Below are positions 4,721 through 13,800 of a stretch of DNA of 18,172 nt, one piece after another. A model generated the notes under the pieces. That model was not told the origin of the DNA. It worked only from the letters and a program-made list of their open reading frames with translations, and did not search any database. This DNA comes from Alphaproteobacteria bacterium (lineage in GTDB: Bacteria > Pseudomonadota > Alphaproteobacteria > Rhizobiales > Devosiaceae): the NCBI GenBank assembly GCA_013152625.1, contig JAADFY010000214.1:11303-29474 (forward strand), given 5' to 3'. Each line of letters begins with the position of its first letter. Position 1 is the first letter of the stretch. The position numbers and the translations under genes are program-made.

Positions 4721-5743
4721 TTATCGCCATTTTTTGGATTTGAATGCGCCCTGGGTCTGTTTGCCGCCTTCGGTCAGGGCCACCAGCGCGGAAAGGTCCG
4801 GGGGCTGGCCGTCCATGATGTCATCTATGGCGCGCCGGTAGGCGGTCACCACAGCCCGAACATAAGAGCGCGACCGCTGCCGCCCTTCAATTTTTAAGGC
4901 ACTGACCCCGGCTTTGACCAGGTCAGGCAGCAAGGAGGACAGGTTCAAGCTGACCGGCTCTTCAAAGGCGTAATAGGGGGCATTTCGGCCCGGTGTTAAA
5001 TATCGGCCCTTGCAGATGGTTGGATAGCCGGCGTTTTCCCCGGCCTCATAACAATCGATTTCAAAATCGCCGAGCCGGGCGGTCATGGCGCCATCCGTTT
5101 GTTTTTCAAACCGCACGGCGCTGGCCGGGGAGCACACACCGTCCATATTGGTGGACTGGCCGGTGATATAATTGGTCAGGGAGCAACGGCCTTCCGCCAT
5201 CATGCCGATATTGCCGAAAACGAAGGCTTCGATCTCGCACGGTATGAGGTCATGAATTGCGGAGATCTCGGCAATGGTGAGAATGCGGGGCAACACCACC
5301 CGTTTGACGTTAAATTCGCGGCAATAATATTTGATCGCTTCGGGCGAAGAGGCGCCGGCTTGAACCGATAAGTGCAACCGCAGGCCGGGGTGGGTTCTGG
5401 CTGCATATGCGGCCACCCCGATGTCGGCGACGATCACCGCATCGACGCCGAGGCTGGCGCCGGTGTCAATGGCGCGATGCCAGAGATCGGCGCCCGGCGC
5501 GGTGGCGAATGAATTGACTGCCAGCAAAACCTTGGTACCGCCTTTGCGGGCATAGGGAATGGCTTTTTCCAGTTCGGGTACCGAGAAATTCAGGCCGGGA
5601 AAATTTCGGGCGTTGGTGGCGTTGGCCAGCCCGCAATAAACCGCGTCGGCGCCGGCATCGACGGCGGTACGCAGGGCGGCGGGCGTGCCGGCGGGACACA
5701 CCAGTTCGGGGCGCGCCATCTGACCGGCTTGTTCAACGCTCAT
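4721..5743 (-). CDS. ubiU: UbiU, O2-independent ubiquinone biosynthesis protein (U32 family)
   Basis: This 340-residue protein is the partner of UbiV in O2-independent hydroxylation during ubiquinone synthesis. The N-terminus (ELVCPAGTPAALRTAVDAG, then GLANATNARNFPGLNF) and the C-terminus (SALKIEGRQRSRSYV, then TQGAFKSKKWR) are typical. E. coli UbiU binds [4Fe-4S] through C169, C176, C193 and C232. Here the last three are C187, C204 and C244, but the first position is G180 in FGNIGMMAEGRC where E. coli has FGSLCIMSEGRC. C169 lies 11 residues before the gap and might substitute. The ATG overlaps the ubiT stop by 4 bases. The comparison rests on recalled E. coli sequence; the identification itself is firm. 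Confidence 0.94.
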   Translation of the reverse strand: MSVEQAGQMARPELVCPAGTPAALRTAVDAGADAVYCGLANATNARNFPGLNFSVPELEKAIPYARKGGTKVLLAVNSFATAPGADLWHRAIDTGASLGVDAVIVADIGVAAYAARTHPGLRLHLSVQAGASSPEAIKYYCREFNVKRVVLPRILTIAEISAIHDLIPCEIEAFVFGNIGMMAEGRCSLTNYITGQSTNMDGVCSPASAVRFEKQTDGAMTARLGDFEIDCYEAGENAGYPTICKGRYLTPGRNAPYYAFEEPVSLNLSSLLPDLVKAGVSALKIEGRQRSRSYVRAVVTAYRRAIDDIMDGQPPDLSALVALTEGGKQTQGAFKSKKWR

Positions 5744-6315
5744 GATTTTGCCCGCTTGTCTGGTCCTGGGGGAATACTGGCGGCGCCATTTCCCCCGGCC
5801 TGGTGGCGCAAGCGCGATAAAATCAGGCGCAAGGGCGCGTAAAGAGGGCCGCCGATCTTCATGATGTCGTCAACAACCGAGCCTTCAAGGTCATCGAGGG
5901 CGTGGCGCAGACACATGGCGGCCTCGGTGTCGCCGCCCACACGTACCTGGCGGGAGAAAAACAGGGCGTCACTGTCGCCGTCGCCGTCCAATATCTGAAA
6001 AAGGGTCATGAACGGGCCGCCGATGCTGGCTCCATGGGCAATGTTTTCCGAGCGCCGGTGGGCCGTCATACGCGGGGCCGTGGGGTCAGGCCTTAACATG
6101 AGCACAAACGGGAATTCATCCACATCAATGACAAAACGGGTGGTGGTGTGGGGCCCGAGCCGGTCGAACATTTCCGGGCGGCGGGTGGTTATGTCGCGGA
6201 CCAGACGATCAAGGATCGGCTGAATGGCAAACAGGGGCACCGGCACCAATACCAGGCCCATGAGCCGCGGCAGAAGCGGTTGAGCGGGGGGTGGAGTTTG
6301 CAAGCGATCAAGCAT
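5740..6315 (-). CDS. ubiT: UbiT, SCP2-domain accessory factor for anaerobic ubiquinone synthesis
   Basis: This 191-residue protein has a sterol-carrier-protein-2-like lipid-binding domain and belongs to the UbiT family. UbiT works with UbiU-UbiV and is thought to present lipid quinone intermediates. Residues 1-35 are hydrophobic and proline-rich (LLPRLMGLVLVPVPLFAIQP), consistent with membrane or lipid contact. The SCP2 core covers about 36-150 and ends with FFSRQVRVGGDTEAAMCLRHALDD, a UbiT hallmark. The open frame runs further upstream, but the ATG at 6313-6315 is preferred because AGGA lies 9 bases before it and family homology starts there. Its stop overlaps the ubiU start (ATGA). Confidence 0.92.
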   Translation of the reverse strand: MLDRLQTPPPAQPLLPRLMGLVLVPVPLFAIQPILDRLVRDITTRRPEMFDRLGPHTTTRFVIDVDEFPFVLMLRPDPTAPRMTAHRRSENIAHGASIGGPFMTLFQILDGDGDSDALFFSRQVRVGGDTEAAMCLRHALDDLEGSVVDDIMKIGGPLYAPLRLILSRLRHQAGGNGAASIPPGPDKRAKS

Positions 6316-6380
6316 GATGTAAATTCCTGCAAAAGCGGGGGCCCGCCTGTTATCCGGGTAGCTTTGTGTGTCCCGGCCCG

Positions 6381-6998
6381 TTAGCCGGCCCCGGTTGGGG
6401 CGCTGCATTTCAGATCGCGTAACAGGCCGTCTTTGAGCCCGTAAATCCAGCCGTGAATCTTTATCTTGCGCCCGTCCTGCCAGGCGGATTGCATAATGGG
6501 TGTACGCGAGAGGCTTTCGACCTGGGCCTTGATGGTGAGTTCGCACAGGCGGTTCAAACGAAGGTCGTGATCGTCGATTTCCGCGAGTTCTGCTTTGGCA
6601 TTGTCCGCCACATCGCGCACCGGTTGCAGCCAGTGATCGATAATGCCGTGGCGCTGGCCGTCAATGGCCGCCCGGATGCCGCCGCAGCCATAATGGCCAC
6701 AAACAATAATGTGTTTTATATTGAGGGCCTGGACCGCATATTCGAGCACCGAGAGCAGGTTGACGTCGGCCCGGTGGACCAGATTGGCGACATTGCGGTG
6801 CACGAACACTTCGCCCGGTTGCAACCCGGTGATCACGTTGGCGGGCACGCGGCTGTCCGAACAGCCAATCCATAAAAATTCGGGACGCTGAAGGGCCGAA
6901 AGGCGCTTGAAGTAATCCGGGTCCTCGCGCAGCCGTTCATCGGCCCAGCGCACATTGTGTTTAAGCAGATTTGAGAGCATAAATATTTTTGCCTTCAT
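6381..6998 (-). CDS. can: beta-class carbonic anhydrase
   Basis: This 205-residue cytoplasmic zinc enzyme interconverts CO2 and bicarbonate. Zinc ligands are C46 in IGCSDSRVPA, H102 and C105 in CGHYGCGG; the Asp-Arg dyad is D48/R50. The remaining regions (GEVFVHRNVANLV, NLLSVLEYAVQAL) match the E. coli Can type. The start at 6996-6998 leaves 23 bases after the ppiC stop; the next Met (6978-6980) has no better ribosome binding site. It stands between the nar genes and ubiT, so it may be co-expressed under anaerobic nitrate respiration, perhaps to supply bicarbonate for biosynthetic carboxylations (inference). Confidence 0.94.
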   Translation of the reverse strand: MKAKIFMLSNLLKHNVRWADERLREDPDYFKRLSALQRPEFLWIGCSDSRVPANVITGLQPGEVFVHRNVANLVHRADVNLLSVLEYAVQALNIKHIIVCGHYGCGGIRAAIDGQRHGIIDHWLQPVRDVADNAKAELAEIDDHDLRLNRLCELTIKAQVESLSRTPIMQSAWQDGRKIKIHGWIYGLKDGLLRDLKCSAPTGAG

Positions 6999-7021
6999 CC
7001 AGGATCAGGGTCGCCTGTTTT

Positions 7022-7891
7022 CTACTGTACCAGTGGCCCTTCGGCTATGTCGAAATCCACTCCGACAATTTCGGCCCGGCCAGCCAGAATGGTTATATAT
7101 TGGGAGACCGCGCGGCTCCAGCTTGCCGCTTCCAGCCAGCCGGCAATGCGCGCCTTCTGGGTCGAAAACGGCAACTGGCGCCCGGCAATGATGCGCTCAA
7201 GCCAAATGACATGAAATCCGAACGGCGTCGGCACAGGGCCGGGGGAAATCTGTCCCGCTTTCATGGCAAACAGGACCGTTTCAAATTCGGGCACCGTTGC
7301 CCCTTTGGTCAACTGGCCAAGATTGCCGCCTTCTTTTGCCGAGGGGCAATCGGAGTTGGCCCGGGCGAGAGCGGCAAACCGGGCCGGATCATCGCTCAGG
7401 ACTTTTAGGGTCAGTTCCGCGTCGGCCCGGGCTTTTTTGCGTTTGGTGCGGTCCTTGGGGCTGGCGGCAAACAAGATGTGCGAGGCCTCATAGATCGTAT
7501 CGCTTTTGAAGCGGTCCGGGTTGGCGGCATAATACTGGCGGCAGGTTTTTTCATCCGCCACCGGGGTTTGCACCTCGGCCTCGATGAGGGCGCGAATGGC
7601 GGCGTCCTCTTTGGTTTCGGTCTTTCCCGCACCCACGGTTTTTGGCTGGGGGACAATGTTCAGCCTGGCTGCTTCTTGTAATAAAAGCTGGCGTACCGCC
7701 AGGGCACGGGCTGCCATCTGATAAGCCTCGGCGGGGTTTTTCGCCGGATGCTGTTGGGTTTCCGCTCGTATCTCCTGGTCGGTAATAATCACGCCGTTCA
7801 CGCTGACGGCCGGCCGTTTGGCTGGTTTAGGTGGCAATTTGACCTTGGCGGCCGGCACAAGGTTTGATGTGGTGTCGAGGAGGTTTGGCAC
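7022..7891 (-). CDS. PpiC-type (parvulin) peptidyl-prolyl isomerase of the nar cluster
   Basis: This 289-residue protein carries a rotamase (PpiC) domain at about residues 133-235: YEASHILFA, then NSDCPSAKEGGNLGQL, PEFETVLFAMKAGQISPGPV and TPFGFHVIWL. The N-terminal part has an NGVIITDQEI segment like SurA/NifM-type proteins. There is no signal peptide or membrane span, so it should be cytoplasmic, where NarGH matures. Pseudomonas narK1K2GHJI clusters also carry a ppiC-like gene after narI, supporting a role in nitrate reductase folding or cofactor insertion, which is not proven. The start is GTG (7889-7891), 5 bases after the narI stop; AAGGG about 10 bases upstream could serve as ribosome binding site. 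Confidence 0.9.
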   Translation of the reverse strand: MPNLLDTTSNLVPAAKVKLPPKPAKRPAVSVNGVIITDQEIRAETQQHPAKNPAEAYQMAARALAVRQLLLQEAARLNIVPQPKTVGAGKTETKEDAAIRALIEAEVQTPVADEKTCRQYYAANPDRFKSDTIYEASHILFAASPKDRTKRKKARADAELTLKVLSDDPARFAALARANSDCPSAKEGGNLGQLTKGATVPEFETVLFAMKAGQISPGPVPTPFGFHVIWLERIIAGRQLPFSTQKARIAGWLEAASWSRAVSQYITILAGRAEIVGVDFDIAEGPLVQ

Positions 7892-7896
7892 TTTGG

Positions 7897-8607
7897 TCAG
7901 TCCCTTTTCGGCTCAAGAGTTTGGCGTTTGGTGCGCACGATCTGGTAGCCGGGCCGCCAGATATAGCGTATCGGCGCGGACAGCATGTGCACCAGCCGTG
8001 TGAAGGGGAACAGAATAAATATGGTCAGCCCCAGGGTAATGTGGGCCTTGTAAATCGGGTCGACGTCGGCGATCTGGCTGGCGGCCTCGGGATTAAACGT
8101 GAAAATTCCCTGGGCCCAGTTTACAAACTGAACCATGACCTCGCCCCCGGGATGCTGCAGGGACACGCGAATTGTCGCCAGGCCCAGGGCGATCTGTAGC
8201 CATAATATGAGGATGATGGCGTTGTCGGCGAACGTTGAGTTTGCGCGTACCCGGGCATCGAAAAACCGGCGGTGAATGAGCAGGCTGGCGCCGATAATGG
8301 CGATGACACCGGCTATGCCGCCCATAACGATAGCGACCATCTGTTTGGCGCCGTGGCTTAGTCCAACCATTTCCCACACCCAAAGGGGCGCTAACAGGCC
8401 CACCAGATGACCAAAGAATATGGTCAGAACACCGACGTGAAACATGACCGAACCCCACATGAGCTGGCGGCGGCGCAATAACTGGCTCGAGCCGGCCTTC
8501 CAGGTGTAGGGGTCCCGATCATAGCGAATGATCGAACCGAAAACGAGGACCGATAGAGCGACATAGGGATATATGCCAAACAGCACATTGTTGAAAAACT
8601 CGGCCAT
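7897..8607 (-). CDS. narI: respiratory nitrate reductase gamma subunit (diheme cytochrome b)
   Basis: NarI is the membrane anchor of NarGHI. It oxidises quinol at the periplasmic side and passes electrons through two b hemes to NarH. The 236-residue protein has about five membrane spans. The four heme ligands are present: H57 and H67 in MFHVGVLTIFFGHLVG, and H189 and H207 in YKAHITLGL and TRLVHMLS. The start ATG (8605-8607) is one base after the narJ stop, with GGAG 10 bases upstream. The open frame extends upstream inside narJ, but that part is a proline-rich shadow. Confidence 0.96.
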   Translation of the reverse strand: MAEFFNNVLFGIYPYVALSVLVFGSIIRYDRDPYTWKAGSSQLLRRRQLMWGSVMFHVGVLTIFFGHLVGLLAPLWVWEMVGLSHGAKQMVAIVMGGIAGVIAIIGASLLIHRRFFDARVRANSTFADNAIILILWLQIALGLATIRVSLQHPGGEVMVQFVNWAQGIFTFNPEAASQIADVDPIYKAHITLGLTIFILFPFTRLVHMLSAPIRYIWRPGYQIVRTKRQTLEPKRD

Positions 8608-8608
8608 A

Positions 8609-9343
8609 TCAATGGTCTCCGGGGGTGCTGGGTTGGATGGGGGCGTCGTCGGGGGCAGGCCGGTTGGCGGCCCGAATGCGGGTGCGCAAACGTTCCGGCC
8701 CGCAGGCGGCGGCGGTGGAGTCGGCGCCAAAAGTGACCACCTCCTCGTGCCAGATCTTGTCGAGGGCGGTCAGATCGTTCGGGTTGTCCTCGGGGATCTT
8801 CAGTATGTCGGCCACCGCTTCGGCGTCCGGGGTAATGTCGGCGATGGCCAAAATGGCTTCAAACCCGTTGCGGTAGATACTGTCGCGCTTGGCCAGCCGC
8901 TTTGCGATGGCGGCAATGATATGGGCGGTCTGACCAAGCAGGTTTTTGACCTCGGCGGATGACTGGGTCGACAAATACTCCAAAAACAGGGGCAAATAGT
9001 CGGGCAGCTCGCTGGCGTCGATCTCAAAACCCTGAGCGTCGTACATGGTGGCCAGATCGACCATGGCCTGGCCACGATCGCGGCTTTCACCATGGACATG
9101 CTCGAACAGGTGCAGGGACAGGGCCCGGGTCCGGTCGAACAGGAGCACATAACGTTCCTGGGCCTCATAGATGTCGCGGGTGCAAATATCATCAATGAGG
9201 GCGCCAAGAGCGGTCTTTTCGGCCGGGCCGGTCATGGTGTCGGCGGCCAGGGCCTTGTGCAGGTCCGGGCCGGCGGCGATCAGATCGGGGCCGGGATAAG
9301 AGAGCAGCGCGGATATGATTTTTAATGCATTGGCCATGGTCAT
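8609..9343 (-). CDS. narJ: nitrate reductase molybdenum cofactor assembly chaperone
   Basis: NarJ is a dedicated cytoplasmic chaperone that binds NarG, helps insert the Mo-bis-MGD and FS0 cofactors, and prevents early membrane docking. The 244-residue TorD/NarJ-family protein is all-helical. Its conserved core is YEAQERYVLLFDRTRALSLH followed by HVHGESRDRGQAMVDLATMY (about residues 59-100). A proline-rich tail follows about residue 215. The ATG overlaps the narH stop by 4 bases. A second in-frame Met two codons later is an equally possible start. Confidence 0.95.
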   Translation of the reverse strand: MTMANALKIISALLSYPGPDLIAAGPDLHKALAADTMTGPAEKTALGALIDDICTRDIYEAQERYVLLFDRTRALSLHLFEHVHGESRDRGQAMVDLATMYDAQGFEIDASELPDYLPLFLEYLSTQSSAEVKNLLGQTAHIIAAIAKRLAKRDSIYRNGFEAILAIADITPDAEAVADILKIPEDNPNDLTALDKIWHEEVVTFGADSTAAACGPERLRTRIRAANRPAPDDAPIQPSTPGDH

Positions 9344-10875
9344 GCCCCCCGGATCAGATCAGTGGGGGTTTGCACGGTTCGGGTGCGGTTGGCCCCGAAC
9401 AGGTCAAGATCAGAGGTGCCGCCGGAACAGCCATTGCCGAAGGAAAATCCGCATGAGCCGCGCAGGTCATAGGCGTCCTCGCCGATCTCGCGGTGGCTGG
9501 TGGGAATAACAAACCGGTCTTCATAGTTGGCAATGGCCATGATCTGGTACATTTCCTCAATGATGGGTCCGCTTAGGCCAACCTTGTCGGCAACAGAGGT
9601 ATCAATGACACCTTCAACGGTTTTGGAGCGCATATAGGCGCGCATGGCCAGCATGCGTTCCAGGGCGGTGACCACGGGCTCTTCCTTGCCGGCGGTGAGC
9701 AGGTTGGCCAGATAACGCACCGGAATGCGCATGGAACGCACGTCGGGAATGTCACCGTCCCAGCCGATCTTGCCCGCCTCGGCGGCGGACTGGAGCGGCG
9801 ACAGGGGGGGGACGTACCAGACCATGGGCAAGGTGCGGTATTCAGGGTGCAGGGGCAGCGCGACTTTCCAGTCCATGGCCATTTTATAGACCGGGGAGTT
9901 TTTGGCTGATTCCAGCCAGGCCTCGGGAATGCCTTCGGCCCGGGCGGCGGCGATGACCTCTGGATCGTTGGGGTCGAGGAACACCGATAACTGGGCCTCG
10001 TAAAGGTCCTGCTCGTTGGGGGTGGAGGCGGCCTCCTCGATGCGGTCGGCATCATAAAGCAGAACGCCGAGATAGCGGATGCGACCGACGCAGGTCTCCG
10101 AACACACCGTGGGCTCGCCCGCTTCGATGCGCGGATAACAAAAGGTGCATTTTTCCGATTTGCCCGAGGACCAGTTGTAGTAGATTTTCTTGTAGGGGCA
10201 GCCGGACACGCACATGCGCCAGCCCCGGCATTTTTCCTGATCGATGAGGACGATGCCATCGTCCTCGCGCTTGTAAATGGCGCCGGCGGGGCAGGCGGCC
10301 ACGCACGTGGGGTTGAGGCAATGCTCGCACAGGCGCGGCAGATACATCATGAAGGTGTTTTCGAACTGGCCGTAAATCTCGGTCTCGATGCCCTCGAAAT
10401 TGGTATCCTTGGAGCGTTTGGAAAACTCGCCGCCTAAAATTTCCTCCCAGTTCGGGCCCCATTCGATTTTTTCCATGCGCTGGCCGGAAATTTTCGAACG
10501 GGGGCGGGCGGTGGGAAACGCTTCGAGTTCGCCGGCATTTTGCAAATGCTCATAGTCAAAATCGAAGGGCTCATAATAGTCGTCGATCTCGGGCAGGTCG
10601 GGGTTGGCGAAGATTTTGGCCAGCACCCGCCATTTGGCGCCCATTTTCGGTTCGATCTTGCCGTTGGATTTGCGGGTCCAGCCGCCGTTCCACTTTTTCT
10701 GGCTTTCCCAGTTTTTCGGGTAGCCAATGCCGGGCTTGGTTTCGACATTGTTGAACCAGGCGTATTCAACGCCCTCGCGGTTGGTCCAGACGTTCTTGCA
10801 GGTGATGGAACAGGTGTGGCAGCCGATGCATTTGTCGAGGTTGAGCACCATGCCGATCTGGGCGCGAATTTTCAT
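9340..10875 (-). CDS. narH: respiratory nitrate reductase beta subunit (iron-sulfur)
   Basis: NarH (511 residues) carries electrons from the NarI hemes to NarG through one [3Fe-4S] and three [4Fe-4S] clusters. All ligand groups are visible: C16/C19/C22/C26; C183/C186/C191/C195; C216, C222 and C226 with W219 in place of the fourth cysteine (the [3Fe-4S] signature, CRGWRMCVSGC); and C243/C246/C258/C262. Numbering is within one residue of E. coli NarH. GGAGG (10883-10887) lies 7 bases before the ATG, which overlaps the narG stop by 4 bases. Confidence 0.97.
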   Translation of the reverse strand: MKIRAQIGMVLNLDKCIGCHTCSITCKNVWTNREGVEYAWFNNVETKPGIGYPKNWESQKKWNGGWTRKSNGKIEPKMGAKWRVLAKIFANPDLPEIDDYYEPFDFDYEHLQNAGELEAFPTARPRSKISGQRMEKIEWGPNWEEILGGEFSKRSKDTNFEGIETEIYGQFENTFMMYLPRLCEHCLNPTCVAACPAGAIYKREDDGIVLIDQEKCRGWRMCVSGCPYKKIYYNWSSGKSEKCTFCYPRIEAGEPTVCSETCVGRIRYLGVLLYDADRIEEAASTPNEQDLYEAQLSVFLDPNDPEVIAAARAEGIPEAWLESAKNSPVYKMAMDWKVALPLHPEYRTLPMVWYVPPLSPLQSAAEAGKIGWDGDIPDVRSMRIPVRYLANLLTAGKEEPVVTALERMLAMRAYMRSKTVEGVIDTSVADKVGLSGPIIEEMYQIMAIANYEDRFVIPTSHREIGEDAYDLRGSCGFSFGNGCSGGTSDLDLFGANRTRTVQTPTDLIRGA

Positions 10876-13800
10876 TGGGCCGCCTCCATTTTGGGTGAAT
10901 AGGGGCGTTCGAGCCAGTCGACCTTGTCCATTTTCCGCACGATTACGAATTCGTCGCGGTTGGACCCGACGGTGCCGTAATAGTTGAAACCGTAGGACTG
11001 CTGGGCGTAGCCGCCGATCATGTGGGTGGGTTTGGTTATGGCGCGGGTGACGGAATTATGAATGCCACCCCGGTGACCGGTGGTCTCCGAGCCCGGGGTA
11101 TTCACGATTTTTTCCTGGGCGTGGTACATGAAAATCGTGCCGTCCTTCATGCGCTGGGACACCACGGCCCGGGCGACCAGTGCCCCGTTGGAATTATAGG
11201 CCTCAACCCAGTCGTTATCGACGATACCGGCCTTTTTCGCATCCGTTTCAGACAGCCAGACCACCGGCCCGCCCCGATTGAGAGTGAGCATCATCAGATT
11301 ATCCGAATAGGTGGAGTGGATGCCCCATTTCTGGTGGGGGGTGATGAAATTGAGAACCACCGATTTGCGGCCTTTGGATTTTTCCTCAATGACCGGATTG
11401 ATGGATTTGGTGTCGATGGGGGGACGGTAGAGGCAGAACGCCTCGCCAAAGGCACGCATCCACAAGTGATCCTGATAGAGCTGCTGGCGGCCGGTCAGGG
11501 TGCGCCAGGGGATCAGTTCGTGCACGTTGGTATAACCGGCATTGTAGCACACTTTCTCGCTTTCAATGCCGGACCAGATGGGGGACGAAATGATCTTGCG
11601 CGGCTGGGCGACCAAATCGCGAAAGCGGATTTTTTCGTCCTCTTTGGGCAAAGCAAGGTGGGCATGCTTGCGGCCAGTGGCCTTTTCCAGGGCCTGCCAG
11701 GCTTTGACCGCGACCTCGCCGTTGGTTTCAGGGGCGAGCATTAACACCACTTCGGAGGCGTCGATGTCGGTCTCGATTTTGGGCCGCCCTTTGGCAACGC
11801 CTTCTTCGGTCACCAGACCGGAAAGCTCACCCAACGCGGCGATTTCGGGTTTGGTGTCCCATCCGATGCCTTTGCCGCCATTGCCCAGCTTGTCCAGAAG
11901 GGGACCCAGGGCGGTAAATTTTTTGTAGAGATTGGGATAGTCGCGTTCGACCACGGCGATATTGGGCATGGTTTTACCCGGCACCGGGTCGGTTTCGCCC
12001 GATTTCCAGTCTTTTACGTCAAAGGGCTGGGCGATTTCGCCGGGGGTGTCGTGCAGGATGGGGACCAGAACGATGTCCTGTTCCACCCCGAGCACCTCGG
12101 GGGCAATCTCGGAAAACGTCTTGGCCAGTCCCTTGAAAATGTCCCAGTCGGAGCGGGATTCCCAGGCCGGGTCGGCAGCACTGGACAGGGGGTGGATGAA
12201 GGGGTGCATGTCGGAGGTGTTGAGATCGTTTTTCTCGTACCAGGTGGCGGTGGGTAAAACGATGTCGGAATAGACACAGGTGGTGGACATGCGAAAATCA
12301 AGGGTGACCAGCAGGTCGAGTTTTCCCTCCGGGGCCTCGTCGTGCCATTCGGCCTCTTTGGAGCGCTGGCGGCCTTCATCGCCCAGATCCTTGCCCATGA
12401 CGCCATGGGTGGTGCCCAGGAGGTGTTTTAGGAAATATTCGTGCCCCTTGCCGGAGGAACCGAGCAGGTTCGAACGCCACACGAACAGGTTGCGCGGCCA
12501 GTTGACCGGATTGTCGGGATCGGAACAGCTCATTTTCAGATCGCCGGATTTGAGACCCTCGACCACATAGTCTTTGGGTTCCTTGCCCGCTTTTTTGGCT
12601 GCTTTGGCAATATCAAGAGGATTGGTCTGCAACTGGGGGGCCGAGGGCAGCCACCCCATGCGCTCGGCGCGGATATTGTAATCGATCAGGGTGGCATCCC
12701 ATTCGCCCTTTGGCGCGGTGGGGGACAAGATTTCATCGACTTTAAGGGTTTCATAGCGCCACTGATCGGTGTGGGCATAGAAAAACGATGTGGAGTTCAT
12801 GTGCCGGGGCGGCCGGGACCAGTCGAGGCCAAAGGCCAAAGGCTGCCAGCCGGTCTGGGGGCGCAGTTTTTCCTGGCCCACATAATGGGACCAGCCACCG
12901 CCTGATTTGCCCACGCAGCCGCACATGACCAGCATGTTGATGATGCCGCGATAGTTCATGTCCATGTGGTACCAGTGGTTTAACCCGGCACCGAGAATGA
13001 CCATGGAACGGCCTTTGGTGGTCTCGGCATTTTTGGCGAACTCCCGGGCGACGGCGATGATCTGGTCGGCGGGGACGCCGGTGATCTTTTCGGCCCAGGC
13101 GGGGGTATAGGGGACGTTTTCGGTGAACTCTTTGGCAACGTTTTTGGAACCGATCCCGCGATCGAGGCCATAGTTGGCGCAAAACAGGTCAAACACGGTG
13201 GCCACCAGGGCCTCGCCATCTTTCAAGGTGACCTTTCTGGCCGGGACCGAACGTTCCAGAACGCTTTCGTGGTCGGTGCCTTCGAAATGGTCGTGCTCGC
13301 GGTTGCCGAAATAGGGAAAGGCGACCTGGGCGATTTTATCGTGATCTTTTTTGCCGATCAGGCTGAGGAGCAGGGAGACATCATCGCCCCGGCCGTCTTT
13401 TTCCTCCAGGTTCCACTTGCCTTTATCGCCCCAGCGATAGCCGACCGAGCCGAGGGGGGCGATGATTTTCTTGGTCTTTTCGTCGATGGCCAGGGTCTTC
13501 CAGTCGGGATTGTTTTTTTCGCCGAGGGTCCCGGCGATTTCCGAAGCGCGCAGCAAGCGTTCGGGCACATAAGCGCCGTCCTGTTCCACCAGGCGCACCA
13601 GCATGGGCATGTCGGAATATTTGCGGCAATAGTCAGCAAAATATTCGGCCTGCCGGTCGAGGTGAAATTCGCGCAGGATGACGTGGCCGAGCGCCATGGC
13701 CAGGGCGGCGTCGGTGCCCTGTTTGGGGTGCAGCCACAGATCGGCGAATTTTGCAGCCTCGGAATAATCGGGTGAAACCACCACCGACTTGGCGCCCTTG

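Noticed and set aside
6316..6546. Upstream extension of ubiT into the carbonic anhydrase gene
   Set aside because: It overlaps the end of the carbonic anhydrase gene and has no SCP2 homology; the ATG at 6315 has AGGA upstream.
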